A stretch of 20,129 bases of DNA from a virus, in the IMG/VR virus record IMGVR_UViG_3300043409_002441, positions 1 to 20,129 of that record. One strand, written 5' to 3'. The first letter of the stretch is position 1, and the number at the start of each line of letters is the position of its first letter. Under the pieces are notes generated by a model, which ran no database searches, was not told the origin of the DNA, and worked only from the letters and a program-made list of their open reading frames with translations. The translations under genes and the position numbers were made by a program. Positions 12,165-20,116 of this stretch are shown here, piece after piece.

Positions 12165-12837
12165 TAATTACTTTACCAAGATAACTGATATAGCTATTAG
12201 TGCTTATAATAAATCAGATAGTATGGTAAAACGAGAAAAAATATATCGACGGTTTATCTATCCAGCATTTATGAAACTAGCTGAAAATCTAATTAATAAA
12301 ATGAAACCAGGTTATATTGATTCATCGTTTTACGATTTACAAACTGACCTAGTTACGTTTTTAACGGCTCGATTAGATAAATTTAATCCGAATGCTGGAA
12401 AGGCTTATTCTTATTATACAAGAACTTCATTTAATTATTTAATAGGTGAAAATCAAAAAGCATATGCAAAACTTAAACAGACTACACAAACTTTAGATAT
12501 TGATGAACAACGCAATATTATCACGGAAATTCACAATGACGAAATGCGGGAAACATTGCATTACTTTATGGATGCGTATATTGAATATTGTTATGATAAT
12601 CTAAATTATATTTTTAATAATGCAACCGATATCCATGTAGCAGATTCAATACTTCATATTTTTGAAACTCGAGAAAACATTGAAGATTTTAATAAAAAGG
12701 CATTGTATATTTTTATACGGGAACGTACCGGTTTAGCAACTACAAATATTACCCGGGTAATTAAAACTTTTAAGCAAATTTACGATACCAAATTTAAAGA
12801 ATACGAACAAACAGACTTCATAAAATTGCCGTTTTGA
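12136..12837 (+). CDS. 55: Late sigma factor, T4 gp55-like, 233 aa
   Basis: The ATG at 12136, preceded by ACGGA, is preferred over an adjacent TTG. A basic N-terminus (MAKRAKKKSNN) is followed by a region-2-like helical core. Residues ~48-110 run ENLINKMKPGYID..., then DLVTFLTARLDKFNPN (71-86) and YSYYTRTSFNYLIGENQK (91-108). That matches the order of T4 gp55 (AEGLS..., helical segment, HNFDETKY, HAYITQACFNAF) with Phe/Tyr-rich -10-recognition helix features. The C-terminal half is helical and ends in a hydrophobic, basic-poor tail (TDFIKLPF), as expected for a late sigma that contacts a sliding-clamp coactivator. It overlaps the upstream gene by 29 bases. Identification is by pattern, not alignment. 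Confidence 0.72.
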   Translation: MAKRAKKKSNNYFTKITDIAISAYNKSDSMVKREKIYRRFIYPAFMKLAENLINKMKPGYIDSSFYDLQTDLVTFLTARLDKFNPNAGKAYSYYTRTSFNYLIGENQKAYAKLKQTTQTLDIDEQRNIITEIHNDEMRETLHYFMDAYIEYCYDNLNYIFNNATDIHVADSILHIFETRENIEDFNKKALYIFIRERTGLATTNITRVIKTFKQIYDTKFKEYEQTDFIKLPF

Positions 12838-12845
12838 TATTTATA
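12837..12845 (+). promoter_or_regulatory. Candidate late promoter ATATTTATA before the baseplate cluster
   Basis: Begins at the last base of the sigma-gene stop codon, 17 bases before the ATG at 12863, and is directly followed by a TATAAATG (12848-12855) one base off T4-late TATAAATA. This is the natural place for a late promoter of the baseplate operon. Confidence 0.4.
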
Positions 12846-12862
12846 TTTATAAATGTCTCATT

Positions 12863-13297
12863 ATGGATAAAAACGAAGAATTATTTAAAGGTACATCTTT
12901 TGCAGATTTAATGTCTGATGTATATCATAACAGCAAAAAGAAAGACCGACAAATTACACAATTAATAGCCCAGTTGCAACCGTTGATCCGGAATGCATCT
13001 GATGCTACAATCATAGTACCACTAATCAAAGAATATCTAGACGTTGCAGTTAAGAATGATGATCATCTTGTAAAATTAACTGCAATTGTTCAACGCTATA
13101 TTTCAACTCAACAAACTATTGCGGGAGCAGATTCCCTTTTAAGTGATGACGAAAAACTGCAATTACTTAGAATTGCAGAATCTACATTGGAAACGGAATT
13201 AATTGATGAAATTGAAGATTTGCAAAAATTAGATCAACAAGATCGAGTTATGCAATCTAAAATAGATCAAGCAAAGAAAAAGTTATCAAATGACTAA
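12863..13297 (+). CDS. Unknown helical protein, 144 aa, first gene of the baseplate cluster
   Basis: Almost wholly helical and acidic. Residues 1-30 are polar, residues 30-100 form helices (ITQLIAQLQPLI, IIVPLIKEYLDVA, LVKLTAIVQRYIST), and residues ~110-144 (ETELIDEIEDLQKLDQQDR...) are a probable coiled coil. There is no signal or membrane segment. It lies directly between the sigma factor and the spike gene. In other T4-like phages this neighbourhood holds small late-transcription or assembly factors, such as the gp33 coactivator, but I see no convincing gp33 motif. It overlaps the next gene by 8 bases. Unassigned. Confidence 0.7.
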   Translation: MDKNEELFKGTSFADLMSDVYHNSKKKDRQITQLIAQLQPLIRNASDATIIVPLIKEYLDVAVKNDDHLVKLTAIVQRYISTQQTIAGADSLLSDDEKLQLLRIAESTLETELIDEIEDLQKLDQQDRVMQSKIDQAKKKLSND

Positions 13298-14318
13298 TCA
13301 CGAACAGGTAAAACTTGAATTAGCAGAAGTAATAGGAATCAATGGCTCATTAAATTACATTGAAGCTTCTACTACACAGGCAGGAAATGCTGATCAGCTA
13401 TTTTCAATTCAAGTTCAAACTGTTAATCGATATACAAGTAAAAAGGATATTCGGACCGCTAGACCAATCAATATGAATGCATTGCAAATTCCATTGATTG
13501 GTGAACATGTTTTAATATTCAATGCATATAATCAACAAACTACATTGAATAATACCGGAATACAGTGGTATTATTTTCAACCATATGCAATACAATCTAA
13601 TATTAATTCAAATTTAGTTCCCGGCATTTCATATCGCGATACAATTAATAACTCGGATGTTGAGTCTGTTAAGCCCGGTGAGAATTTTACTACTGCATCT
13701 ATATCTCCATTACAACCATATGAAGGTGACATTATACATCAAGGTCGGTATGGTAATACAATTAGATTGAGTAGCACTACAAATTATTCAGCTGCAATGT
13801 TGCCGACTCCGTGGTTAGGTAATACACCAGGAGATCCAATTATTATAATTTCAAACGGTCAACGGAATTTACCTAATAGAAAATTTGTAGTTGAAAATAT
13901 ACAAGAAGATCCGGCATCAATTTATTTAACAAGCACACAACGACTGCCTAGTTTCAAACTAAATAATAAATTGAATCAGGCAGCATCTGAATCAGCCTAT
14001 GCGTATCCACAAATAATTGCAACTGCCGATCGGATTACATTAAAAGCAAAAACTGATTCTGTTATTTTAGATTCTCAAACTGGTATTGAAATAAATTCAC
14101 CTAAAATATATTTAGGCAGTTCTCGGGAGAAAGAACCATTATTGCATACTGATGCTGTTGTAAAATTAATACAAAAATTAATTGATGTATGTAGTATGGG
14201 CTTTGTTGATGCTGGTGGTAAGATATCTACTCCGGTATACAATGCATTACAAGATGCCGGTACATTATTAAAACAAATTAAAAATTACAACATAATGGTT
14301 GATAAATATAAAAACTAA
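13290..14318 (+). CDS. 5: Baseplate central spike/hub protein, gp5/VgrG-like, 342 aa
   Basis: Residues ~8-95 are strand-rich with a gp5-type OB-fold start (LAEVIGING..., NMNALQIPLIGEHVLIFNAYN). The segment 142-215 contains QPYEGDIIHQGRYGNTIRLSS, GDPIIIISNGQ and ENIQEDPASIYLTSTQRLP, a combination I associate with gp5-like spike proteins of marine T4-like phages. Residues ~240-285 (ADRITLKAKTDSVILDSQTGIEINSPKIYLGS) repeat short strands as in a small beta-helix. It is shorter than T4 gp5 (575 aa) and carries no lysozyme domain. It forms the membrane-puncturing tip at the baseplate centre. Its stop shares a base with the next ATG. Confidence 0.78.
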   Translation: MTNHEQVKLELAEVIGINGSLNYIEASTTQAGNADQLFSIQVQTVNRYTSKKDIRTARPINMNALQIPLIGEHVLIFNAYNQQTTLNNTGIQWYYFQPYAIQSNINSNLVPGISYRDTINNSDVESVKPGENFTTASISPLQPYEGDIIHQGRYGNTIRLSSTTNYSAAMLPTPWLGNTPGDPIIIISNGQRNLPNRKFVVENIQEDPASIYLTSTQRLPSFKLNNKLNQAASESAYAYPQIIATADRITLKAKTDSVILDSQTGIEINSPKIYLGSSREKEPLLHTDAVVKLIQKLIDVCSMGFVDAGGKISTPVYNALQDAGTLLKQIKNYNIMVDKYKN

Positions 14319-15130
14319 TGGCAATAGGAGCAACAATACCGGCAAATTTAATACAGCGAATCATACCGCTGTTAATGAAACAATCAGAACAACTTTCTGA
14401 TATTGCAACTAAATTTACGGATAAAGTTATGCAACTTAATTCAAAAACAAAATGTTCTGATCCACAAGTTGCCCAATTAAAATCTGATTTACAAAAAATT
14501 TATCAGTTAATTACTACAATTAAACAAGGATTAAATTCTATTAATAATATTGTACCAGTAATTACTACCATATCCACCGTTGCAAAAATATTAAAAACGG
14601 TTCAATTGGTAATTCCTTCAGTACCAGGTGTACCATCTGGTCCAGTAACTGAACTAATTAATACATTTGATAATTTAGGTACTAATGCTAAATCATCAAC
14701 CGCATCTTTGAAAGGATTAATTTCTAGTGTCAATTCTAGGCTTGATTTAATTAATAAATCATTGGCAGTTGCAATAGATAAATTAGCATCTATATGTAAC
14801 AGTGATACGTTCAATGTAACGGCAGATATTGCAGCGGAATTGGATGCCATCAATTTAGATTATGATTCTTTAGCACCAACACAATTTTATACAATATTAA
14901 ATGTATCAGATGACGATTTAGAAAATAGAATTGCAATTATACAAGATTTATTACAACAACAATTAAATATATTACAAAATCTTAAAGAAGCCCCTAGTAA
15001 AGTAATAGCTGGAGTATTAACACCATCCGTTGATACAGGAGATATCAATGATTATTATATTTCTACCGACGAAGAAAAAATATATGGTCCAAAAACAAGT
15101 ATAGGTTGGGGCGTAGGCATAAATATCTAA
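14318..15130 (+). CDS. Unknown helical virion-cluster protein, 270 aa
   Basis: TAATG-coupled to the spike gene. Residues ~10-75 and ~120-165 are long heptad-like helices rich in Ile/Leu/Ser/Asn/Lys (QSEQLSDIATKFTDKVMQL, KGLISSVNSRLDLINKSL). They are separated by a Pro/Gly segment, VIPSVPGVPSGP (98-109). Another helical stretch (DLENRIAIIQDLLQQQLNILQNL, about 204-226) precedes a Tyr/Gly-rich end, SIGWGVGIN. No family is recognised. Its place between gp5-like and gp25-like genes argues for a baseplate or tail protein, possibly a hub-associated or tape-measure-related coil. Confidence 0.72.
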   Translation: MAIGATIPANLIQRIIPLLMKQSEQLSDIATKFTDKVMQLNSKTKCSDPQVAQLKSDLQKIYQLITTIKQGLNSINNIVPVITTISTVAKILKTVQLVIPSVPGVPSGPVTELINTFDNLGTNAKSSTASLKGLISSVNSRLDLINKSLAVAIDKLASICNSDTFNVTADIAAELDAINLDYDSLAPTQFYTILNVSDDDLENRIAIIQDLLQQQLNILQNLKEAPSKVIAGVLTPSVDTGDINDYYISTDEEKIYGPKTSIGWGVGINI

Positions 15131-15148
15131 TCAAATTTACATTCATTC

Positions 15149-15157
15149 ATATTTATT
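15149..15157 (+). promoter_or_regulatory. Near-consensus ATATTTATT element
   Basis: One base off the recurrent ATATTTATA, 14 bases before the ATG at 15172, in the 41-base gap after the helical virion-cluster gene. Weaker than the exact copies. Confidence 0.22.
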
Positions 15158-15171
15158 AATAAAGTTATTAT

Positions 15172-15657
15172 ATGGATTCAAAAACATTAATCAAAGCACT
15201 TAAAATAGCCGTACGTGATGTTATTAAAGAAGAATTGACTGAAATACTTCGAGACGGACTACAATCAACTATCAATGAGATAAAATCTGCACCGCAAGTA
15301 CCAGTTAGTCGCGTAACAAGTAAACCGGTGGCAACCCCCCCTGTGAAAAACAAAGTTCAATTTCAAAAGACAGGATTTGCAGATATTTTAAATAGTACCC
15401 CGTCAATGAAAGATGCATCACCACCTATTTCTAGTTTTTCGGAGTTAATGAATGAAAATTATCAAGATTTATCATTTACATCTGCAGATGCTCAAGGTTT
15501 TGGAATGCTTAGAACAGGACAACAACCTGCTACACAACAAGTAATGAATGATCCCGAAACGGGACAAGTATTTGAAGTTGATCCAGCAATACAAAAAGCT
15601 ATGACCCGGGATTATTCTGCGCTAATGAAAGCAATAGATAAAAAGAAAGGTAAGTAA
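15172..15657 (+). CDS. Unknown baseplate-cluster protein, 161 aa
   Basis: The N-terminal helix (residues 1-38, KALKIAVRDVIKEELTEILRDGLQSTINEIK) is amphipathic and likely oligomerises. Residues ~40-75 are Pro/Val/Lys-rich and disordered (VATPPVKNKVQ), followed by short motifs (FADILNST, SFSELMNENYQDLSFTS) and a C-terminal VDPAIQKAMTRDYSALMKAIDKKKGK. The layout of one N-terminal coil plus short linear motifs suggests a linker or chaperone-like baseplate assembly protein, by position only. Its TAA shares its last base with the gp25-like ATG (TAATG). Confidence 0.7.
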   Translation: MDSKTLIKALKIAVRDVIKEELTEILRDGLQSTINEIKSAPQVPVSRVTSKPVATPPVKNKVQFQKTGFADILNSTPSMKDASPPISSFSELMNENYQDLSFTSADAQGFGMLRTGQQPATQQVMNDPETGQVFEVDPAIQKAMTRDYSALMKAIDKKKGK

Positions 15658-16118
15658 TGGGCTATACATTAGTAACAAATGATTCTAATAATTCATTATT
15701 TGGTCCACAATTACCAATTGGCATTGGATTAAATTTTCAAAATACAGCATTATTTCAAACATTACTTAGTAATCCAGATCAGCTAGTAAATAATTTAAAA
15801 AATTTATTACTAACAAAAATAGGAGAACGATATGGCGTACCTACATATGGATCGGATTTATTATATATTTTATTTGAACCAAACTTAAATGATTTAAAAG
15901 ATAACATAAAAGACTTAATTCGAACTCCAATAAATAAATGGCTTCCTCAAATTAATGTTATTGATATTGTTATTACTACTGCAGAAGATAATCCAGACTT
16001 GCAACACGAAATAGAAATTAAGATTATATTTTCTACAGATGATAATTTTTTACAATCATTAGATATTACTGGATTATCTACGGGTGCGGTATCGGCAACG
16101 AGTACAGTTGTAATTTAG
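15657..16118 (+). CDS. 25: Baseplate wedge protein gp25-like (GPW_gp25 family), 153 aa
   Basis: The core of the family is visible at residues ~40-75: VNNLKNLLLTKIGERYGVP, then TYGSDLLYILFEPN. That is the helix, G-R/ER-x-P-xYGS-x-L and L-F-E run shared by T4 gp25, P2 gpW-type and type VI secretion sheath-initiator proteins. The C-terminal half (NVIDIVITTAEDNPDLQHEIEIKIIFSTDDN) gives the closing strands. Slightly longer than T4 gp25 (132 aa). It sits in the inner baseplate ring where it starts sheath polymerisation. It overlaps the preceding gene by one base, and the gp6-like gene begins seven bases later, the canonical 25-6 order. Confidence 0.9.
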   Translation: MGYTLVTNDSNNSLFGPQLPIGIGLNFQNTALFQTLLSNPDQLVNNLKNLLLTKIGERYGVPTYGSDLLYILFEPNLNDLKDNIKDLIRTPINKWLPQINVIDIVITTAEDNPDLQHEIEIKIIFSTDDNFLQSLDITGLSTGAVSATSTVVI

Positions 16119-16125
16119 GAAATTT

Positions 16126-18006
16126 ATGGAAACAAAAAAAGATATATCATACTTATCAAAAAATTTTAGTGAGTTTAGAACCAATTTAATTGATTTTGCT
16201 AAACAATATTTTCCAAATACATACACTGATTTTGATACATCATCACCTGGTAGTATGTTTATTGAAATGGCAGCATATGTTGGGGACGTACTTAGTTTTC
16301 ATGCAGATACTAATTTAAAAGAATCATTTTTACAACATGCAACGGAACGGGAAAATGTATATGACATTGCTCGTATGTTAGGATATAAACCTAATAATAT
16401 TGTACCGGCATCTGTTGATTTAGATGTATTTCAACTAGTACCAGCAATAGGTACAGGAGTAGATGTTCGTCCTGATTTTAATTATGCCCTTTCAATAAAA
16501 CCTGGGTTAGTTGTAAAACAAAACAATGGACCAGCTACTTTTAGAACATTGGATACTATTAATTTTATGTATTCATCGTCGGCAGATTCTACCGATGTAA
16601 CTATATATGATGTGGATTCTGCTACAAAATTACCTACATATTATCTTCTTAAAAAATCAGCTCGGGCAATTTCTGGTGATGTAAGAACACAAAAATTTAC
16701 ATTTAGCACACCATTACCATATGACAAAGTTGTATTAGCCGATACAAACATTGTAGAAATTATATCAGTAGAAGAATCAGATGGCGATAATTGGTATGAG
16801 GTTCCATACCTAGCACAAGATACTATATTTGAATCAGTTCCAAATTTAATAGAAAATGATCCGGAACTTTCTGTGTATCGTTCTGGTGCACCAAATTTAT
16901 TAAAATTAAGAAAAACTGCAAAAAGATTTATAACAAAACTACGCAGTGATACTAAATTAGAATTGCAATTTGGCGCTGGTATTTCTGATAATAACGATGA
17001 AGAGGTATTACCAAATCCAGATAATGTAGGAAATGGATTAGCCAATATTCGACGTACAATTGATATTGATATTGATCCATCTAATTTTTTATATACTAGA
17101 ACATACGGACAAGCTCCAGCAAATACTACATTAACTGTAACATATTCTGTAGCAAATGGGATTGCTGATAATGTTATTGCTAATGTGATTACAACGATTG
17201 ATCAAATACAATTTCATGATGATATTAATTCATCTATTGGCGCTGGATTAACTAATTTTATTAAAGGAACTGTTGCAATAAATAACCCAACTCCGGCAGC
17301 TGGGGCAAAATCAAATGAATCTGCAACCGATGTAAAAAATAATGCGTTGGCTGCTTTTGCAACTCAAAATCGTTTAGTAACTAGAGATGATTATATTATA
17401 CGTGCTTATTCAATGCCGGCAAAATTTGGTAGTGTTGCAAAAGCATATATTGTACCAGATGATCAATTATCGCAAACGGAGGCAACTACAAATAGAATTG
17501 CAAATCCATTAGCAATGAATATGTATGTGTTAGGATACAATGAATCTAAACAATTAACCGAATTAAATTTGGCAATCAAAGAAAATTTAAAAACATATTT
17601 AGGTTATTACCGCATATTAACTGATGCTGTAAATATTAAAGATGCATTCATTATTAATATAGGTATTGATTTTGAAATTTCAGTATTACCAAATTATAAT
17701 AGCAATGAAATACTTCTTCGTTGTGTTGATGTAGTTAGATCTTTGTTTGATATTACAAAATGGCAAATAAATCAACCAATAATTAAATCAGATATTACAA
17801 CTTCATTGGCCAATGTTAAAGGAGTTCAAAGTGTAGTTGGTGTTAAATTATTAAATCTATATGATACTGATTTTGGTTATTCTGGAAATATATACGATTT
17901 AAGCACTGCAACTCGCAATGGCATAGTGTATCCTTCATTGGATCCTAGTGTTTTTGAATTAAAATATCCAAATCAAGACATCCGCGGACGGGTAGTAAGT
18001 TATTAA
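16126..18006 (+). CDS. 6: Baseplate wedge protein gp6-like (baseplate-J type), 626 aa
   Basis: Length close to T4 gp6 (660 aa). Residues ~35-95 carry the family N-terminal region: TDFDTSSPGSMFIEMAAYV, GDVLSFHADTNLKESFL and ERENVYDIARMLGYKP. Residues ~100-370 are strand-rich. The baseplate-J signature lies at ~405-445: AAFATQNRLVTRDDYIIRAYS, then KFGSVAKAYIVPDD. The C-terminus has the typical alpha/beta end (NYNSNEILLRCVDVVRSLFDI, DITTSLANVKGVQSVVGV). It forms the wedge ring that couples host contact to sheath contraction. No frameshift or truncation. It follows gp25-like immediately. Confidence 0.93.
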   Translation: METKKDISYLSKNFSEFRTNLIDFAKQYFPNTYTDFDTSSPGSMFIEMAAYVGDVLSFHADTNLKESFLQHATERENVYDIARMLGYKPNNIVPASVDLDVFQLVPAIGTGVDVRPDFNYALSIKPGLVVKQNNGPATFRTLDTINFMYSSSADSTDVTIYDVDSATKLPTYYLLKKSARAISGDVRTQKFTFSTPLPYDKVVLADTNIVEIISVEESDGDNWYEVPYLAQDTIFESVPNLIENDPELSVYRSGAPNLLKLRKTAKRFITKLRSDTKLELQFGAGISDNNDEEVLPNPDNVGNGLANIRRTIDIDIDPSNFLYTRTYGQAPANTTLTVTYSVANGIADNVIANVITTIDQIQFHDDINSSIGAGLTNFIKGTVAINNPTPAAGAKSNESATDVKNNALAAFATQNRLVTRDDYIIRAYSMPAKFGSVAKAYIVPDDQLSQTEATTNRIANPLAMNMYVLGYNESKQLTELNLAIKENLKTYLGYYRILTDAVNIKDAFIINIGIDFEISVLPNYNSNEILLRCVDVVRSLFDITKWQINQPIIKSDITTSLANVKGVQSVVGVKLLNLYDTDFGYSGNIYDLSTATRNGIVYPSLDPSVFELKYPNQDIRGRVVSY

Positions 18007-18013
18007 TTCGCCT

Positions 18014-18022
18014 ATATTTATA
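18014..18022 (+). promoter_or_regulatory. Candidate promoter element ATATTTATA
   Basis: In the 29-base gap after the gp6-like gene, 13 bases before the next ATG. The following bases CTAAAAG nearly recur after a second copy of the motif that lies inside the downstream gene (19009-19017). Confidence 0.3.
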
Positions 18023-18035
18023 CTAAAAGTATATT

Positions 18036-19169
18036 ATGTTTAGAATATTTTATCCGGAGTCTGATGCTACTGTTTATGAAAGTATACCAACTACGAATAC
18101 AGGGTTAGATGAAATTTTAGAAATTGGTAAACGATTAGGAACGGATGGTTCAACATTACAAAAATCTAGAATATTAGTTAAATTTGATATGGATGAAGTT
18201 ACTAGTGTAGTTTCTAAATATGCAACTAATATTAGTTCATCCAAATTCGTATTACAATTATATACTAGCAACGCAAAAAATTTACCAGCTCAATATACAA
18301 TTGATGCCCAAATGACCGGTCAACCGTGGACCAATGGTACGGGATATGTAGCATCAAATCCAATTGTATCAAATGGCGTTCAATGGGCAACTCCGTATGC
18401 ATCTTGGTCATTGGATTCACAAACGGGTGGAATGTGGATTTCAAGTTCACAACAAATTGATTTAGGCACATCAGGAATCCGGGTATCAGGTTCGGGAGAA
18501 GGTGGTAGTTGGCTGTACAGCACGGGGAGCACATCGTTTTCTAGTTCGCAGGCATTTTCCTATCAAACAACTGATTTGTCAATTGATGTTTCTAGTTTAA
18601 TTCTAAAATGGGTTAGTGGAAGTAATAGTCAATCGATTGCTAATAATGGATTCTTACTTAAATTTTCAAATGCTGATGAATTAAATGATGCAGTTACTGG
18701 TTATATAGATTTTTTCAGTCGAGATACCCATACAATATATGTTCCTAAATTAACAATGTATTGGAATGATACGGTTTATTCATCATCATTATCCGCTGCA
18801 GATTTAGAATCATACACTGTATATACTAAATTAAAATCAGAATATAAAGATACTGAAATAATTAAAATGCGTATTTATACACGCGATAAATATCCGCAAA
18901 AATCACCAACCAATTTATTTCCAACCCAAACGGTTAAACGATTGCCAGCAACTACATATTATACAATACTTGATGCCGCTACAGATGAGACCATAATTCC
19001 CTACGACGATATTTATACTAAAGTAAGTTGCGATAATACTAGTAATTACATCTATATTGATATGAATGGATTTATGCCAGAACGATATTATCGTTTACAA
19101 TTCAAAATTGAAGATGGATTTACAGAACAGTATATTGATGACGATGTATATTTTAAAGTAGTTAGATAA
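18036..19169 (+). CDS. Baseplate-associated protein with DNRLRE-like N-terminal domain, 377 aa (gp7 position)
   Basis: Residues ~1-60 (FRIFYPESDATVYESIPTTN, then GLDEILEIGKR and KSRILVKFDMDEV) match the DNRLRE-type fold, in which a 'DATVYxSxPxxNxG' start leads to an 'S-xLVKFD' strand. Such domains are mostly seen in secreted, surface-binding proteins. A Ser/Gly-rich middle (~100-200) and strand-rich remainder follow. Residues ~268-377 (IIKMRIYTRDKYPQKSP..., LPATTYYTILDA, FMPERYYRLQF) resemble the C-terminus of structural proteins in marine T4-like phages. It occupies the T4 gp7 slot after gp6 but is much shorter than gp7. A baseplate component with possible host-surface contact is the best reading. 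Confidence 0.75.
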   Translation: MFRIFYPESDATVYESIPTTNTGLDEILEIGKRLGTDGSTLQKSRILVKFDMDEVTSVVSKYATNISSSKFVLQLYTSNAKNLPAQYTIDAQMTGQPWTNGTGYVASNPIVSNGVQWATPYASWSLDSQTGGMWISSSQQIDLGTSGIRVSGSGEGGSWLYSTGSTSFSSSQAFSYQTTDLSIDVSSLILKWVSGSNSQSIANNGFLLKFSNADELNDAVTGYIDFFSRDTHTIYVPKLTMYWNDTVYSSSLSAADLESYTVYTKLKSEYKDTEIIKMRIYTRDKYPQKSPTNLFPTQTVKRLPATTYYTILDAATDETIIPYDDIYTKVSCDNTSNYIYIDMNGFMPERYYRLQFKIEDGFTEQYIDDDVYFKVVR

Positions 19170-20116
19170 TGTTAATACCAAAATTAAACATAAATAAATT
19201 ATTAGATCCAGCAAAAGTTCAGCAGGCAATAAAGTACCAAAACAACTTAACTGTAACATCAAATGATTCTAACATTATTCCTAGGGATGATGCTGGAAAC
19301 ATACAATTGGAATCTAATTCAACCACAAATCCATTGCTTATCATTGAACCAGTAGCAACAAAAATATTTTTATCGTCAATGCTTAAAGTTTTAGATACTA
19401 GATTTCAATATTTTAAATTTCCTGCAACAACTCGAGTTATTGATGAACCCCCGGTTGATATTGATTTGTCAATTCCGGAATTTGAAGATACGATAAAAAC
19501 GGAATATACATTACCTATAACATATGATTCACAAAATCAGCCAAATGAATTTATACCTTTAAATACTAGTTTTCCATCTAAATGGTATTATAATGATGGG
19601 ATAACAGAGTCATCAGGATTTAAACAACTACCATTTACTGGAGAAAATCAAACTAAACCAAATGGATATACGGTAACTCAAAATGTTATTGATTTATTAC
19701 GTTCTAGAAATAAAACTTTGAAATTTACTATTACTGCTCAAGTTGCATGGAATCCAAATAATTCTAATAATATTATACGACTATTACGAAATAATCCGAA
19801 ATTTTGGAGAATATTTGAATATCCTAGAATCGATGCAATTGCAAATTCAGATAACGCGGCACCGGTTTTATCATTAACATATGTTTTAAATACAAGTGAT
19901 TTAGTTGATGGTGATTTTTATGTTGTAGAAGCTGAAGCTGGAAGTACAAATAATTTATATGCATCTAGCTGTTTTTGGACAATTGAAGAAGTAGATATTC
20001 CAGAAACTGAATCACTTTCTGAAACTGTTGGATTTGGTGTATATGCAGCTCAAGGAGATGAGTTACGTGTTATTAATTCATATGATAATGCAGAAATTTT
20101 AATAATTAATATATAA
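19169..20116 (+). CDS. Baseplate-cluster protein, gp8 position, 315 aa
   Basis: TAATG-coupled to the preceding gene. A short helical start (LNINKLLDPAKVQQAIKYQN) leads into strand-rich sequence with EPPVDIDLSIPEF, KWYYNDGITESSGF and, later, VLSLTYVLNTSDLVDGDFYVVEAEAG. There is no catalytic motif, signal peptide or membrane segment. Length is close to T4 gp8 (334 aa) and the gene holds the same relative place (6-7-8), so a wedge role is a reasonable inference. I cannot confirm homology by eye. Its stop again shares one base with the next start. Confidence 0.72.
   Translation: MLIPKLNINKLLDPAKVQQAIKYQNNLTVTSNDSNIIPRDDAGNIQLESNSTTNPLLIIEPVATKIFLSSMLKVLDTRFQYFKFPATTRVIDEPPVDIDLSIPEFEDTIKTEYTLPITYDSQNQPNEFIPLNTSFPSKWYYNDGITESSGFKQLPFTGENQTKPNGYTVTQNVIDLLRSRNKTLKFTITAQVAWNPNNSNNIIRLLRNNPKFWRIFEYPRIDAIANSDNAAPVLSLTYVLNTSDLVDGDFYVVEAEAGSTNNLYASSCFWTIEEVDIPETESLSETVGFGVYAAQGDELRVINSYDNAEILIINI

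Noticed and set aside
16641-17045. A 134-codon minus-strand open frame inside the gp6-like gene
   Set aside because: Shadow of a well-identified gene; no start context and no recognisable protein features.
19009-19017. ATATTTATA inside the 18036-19169 gene as a further promoter
   Set aside because: It is inside a coding frame with no gene start nearby on either strand. It is kept as evidence that the motif can occur by chance.
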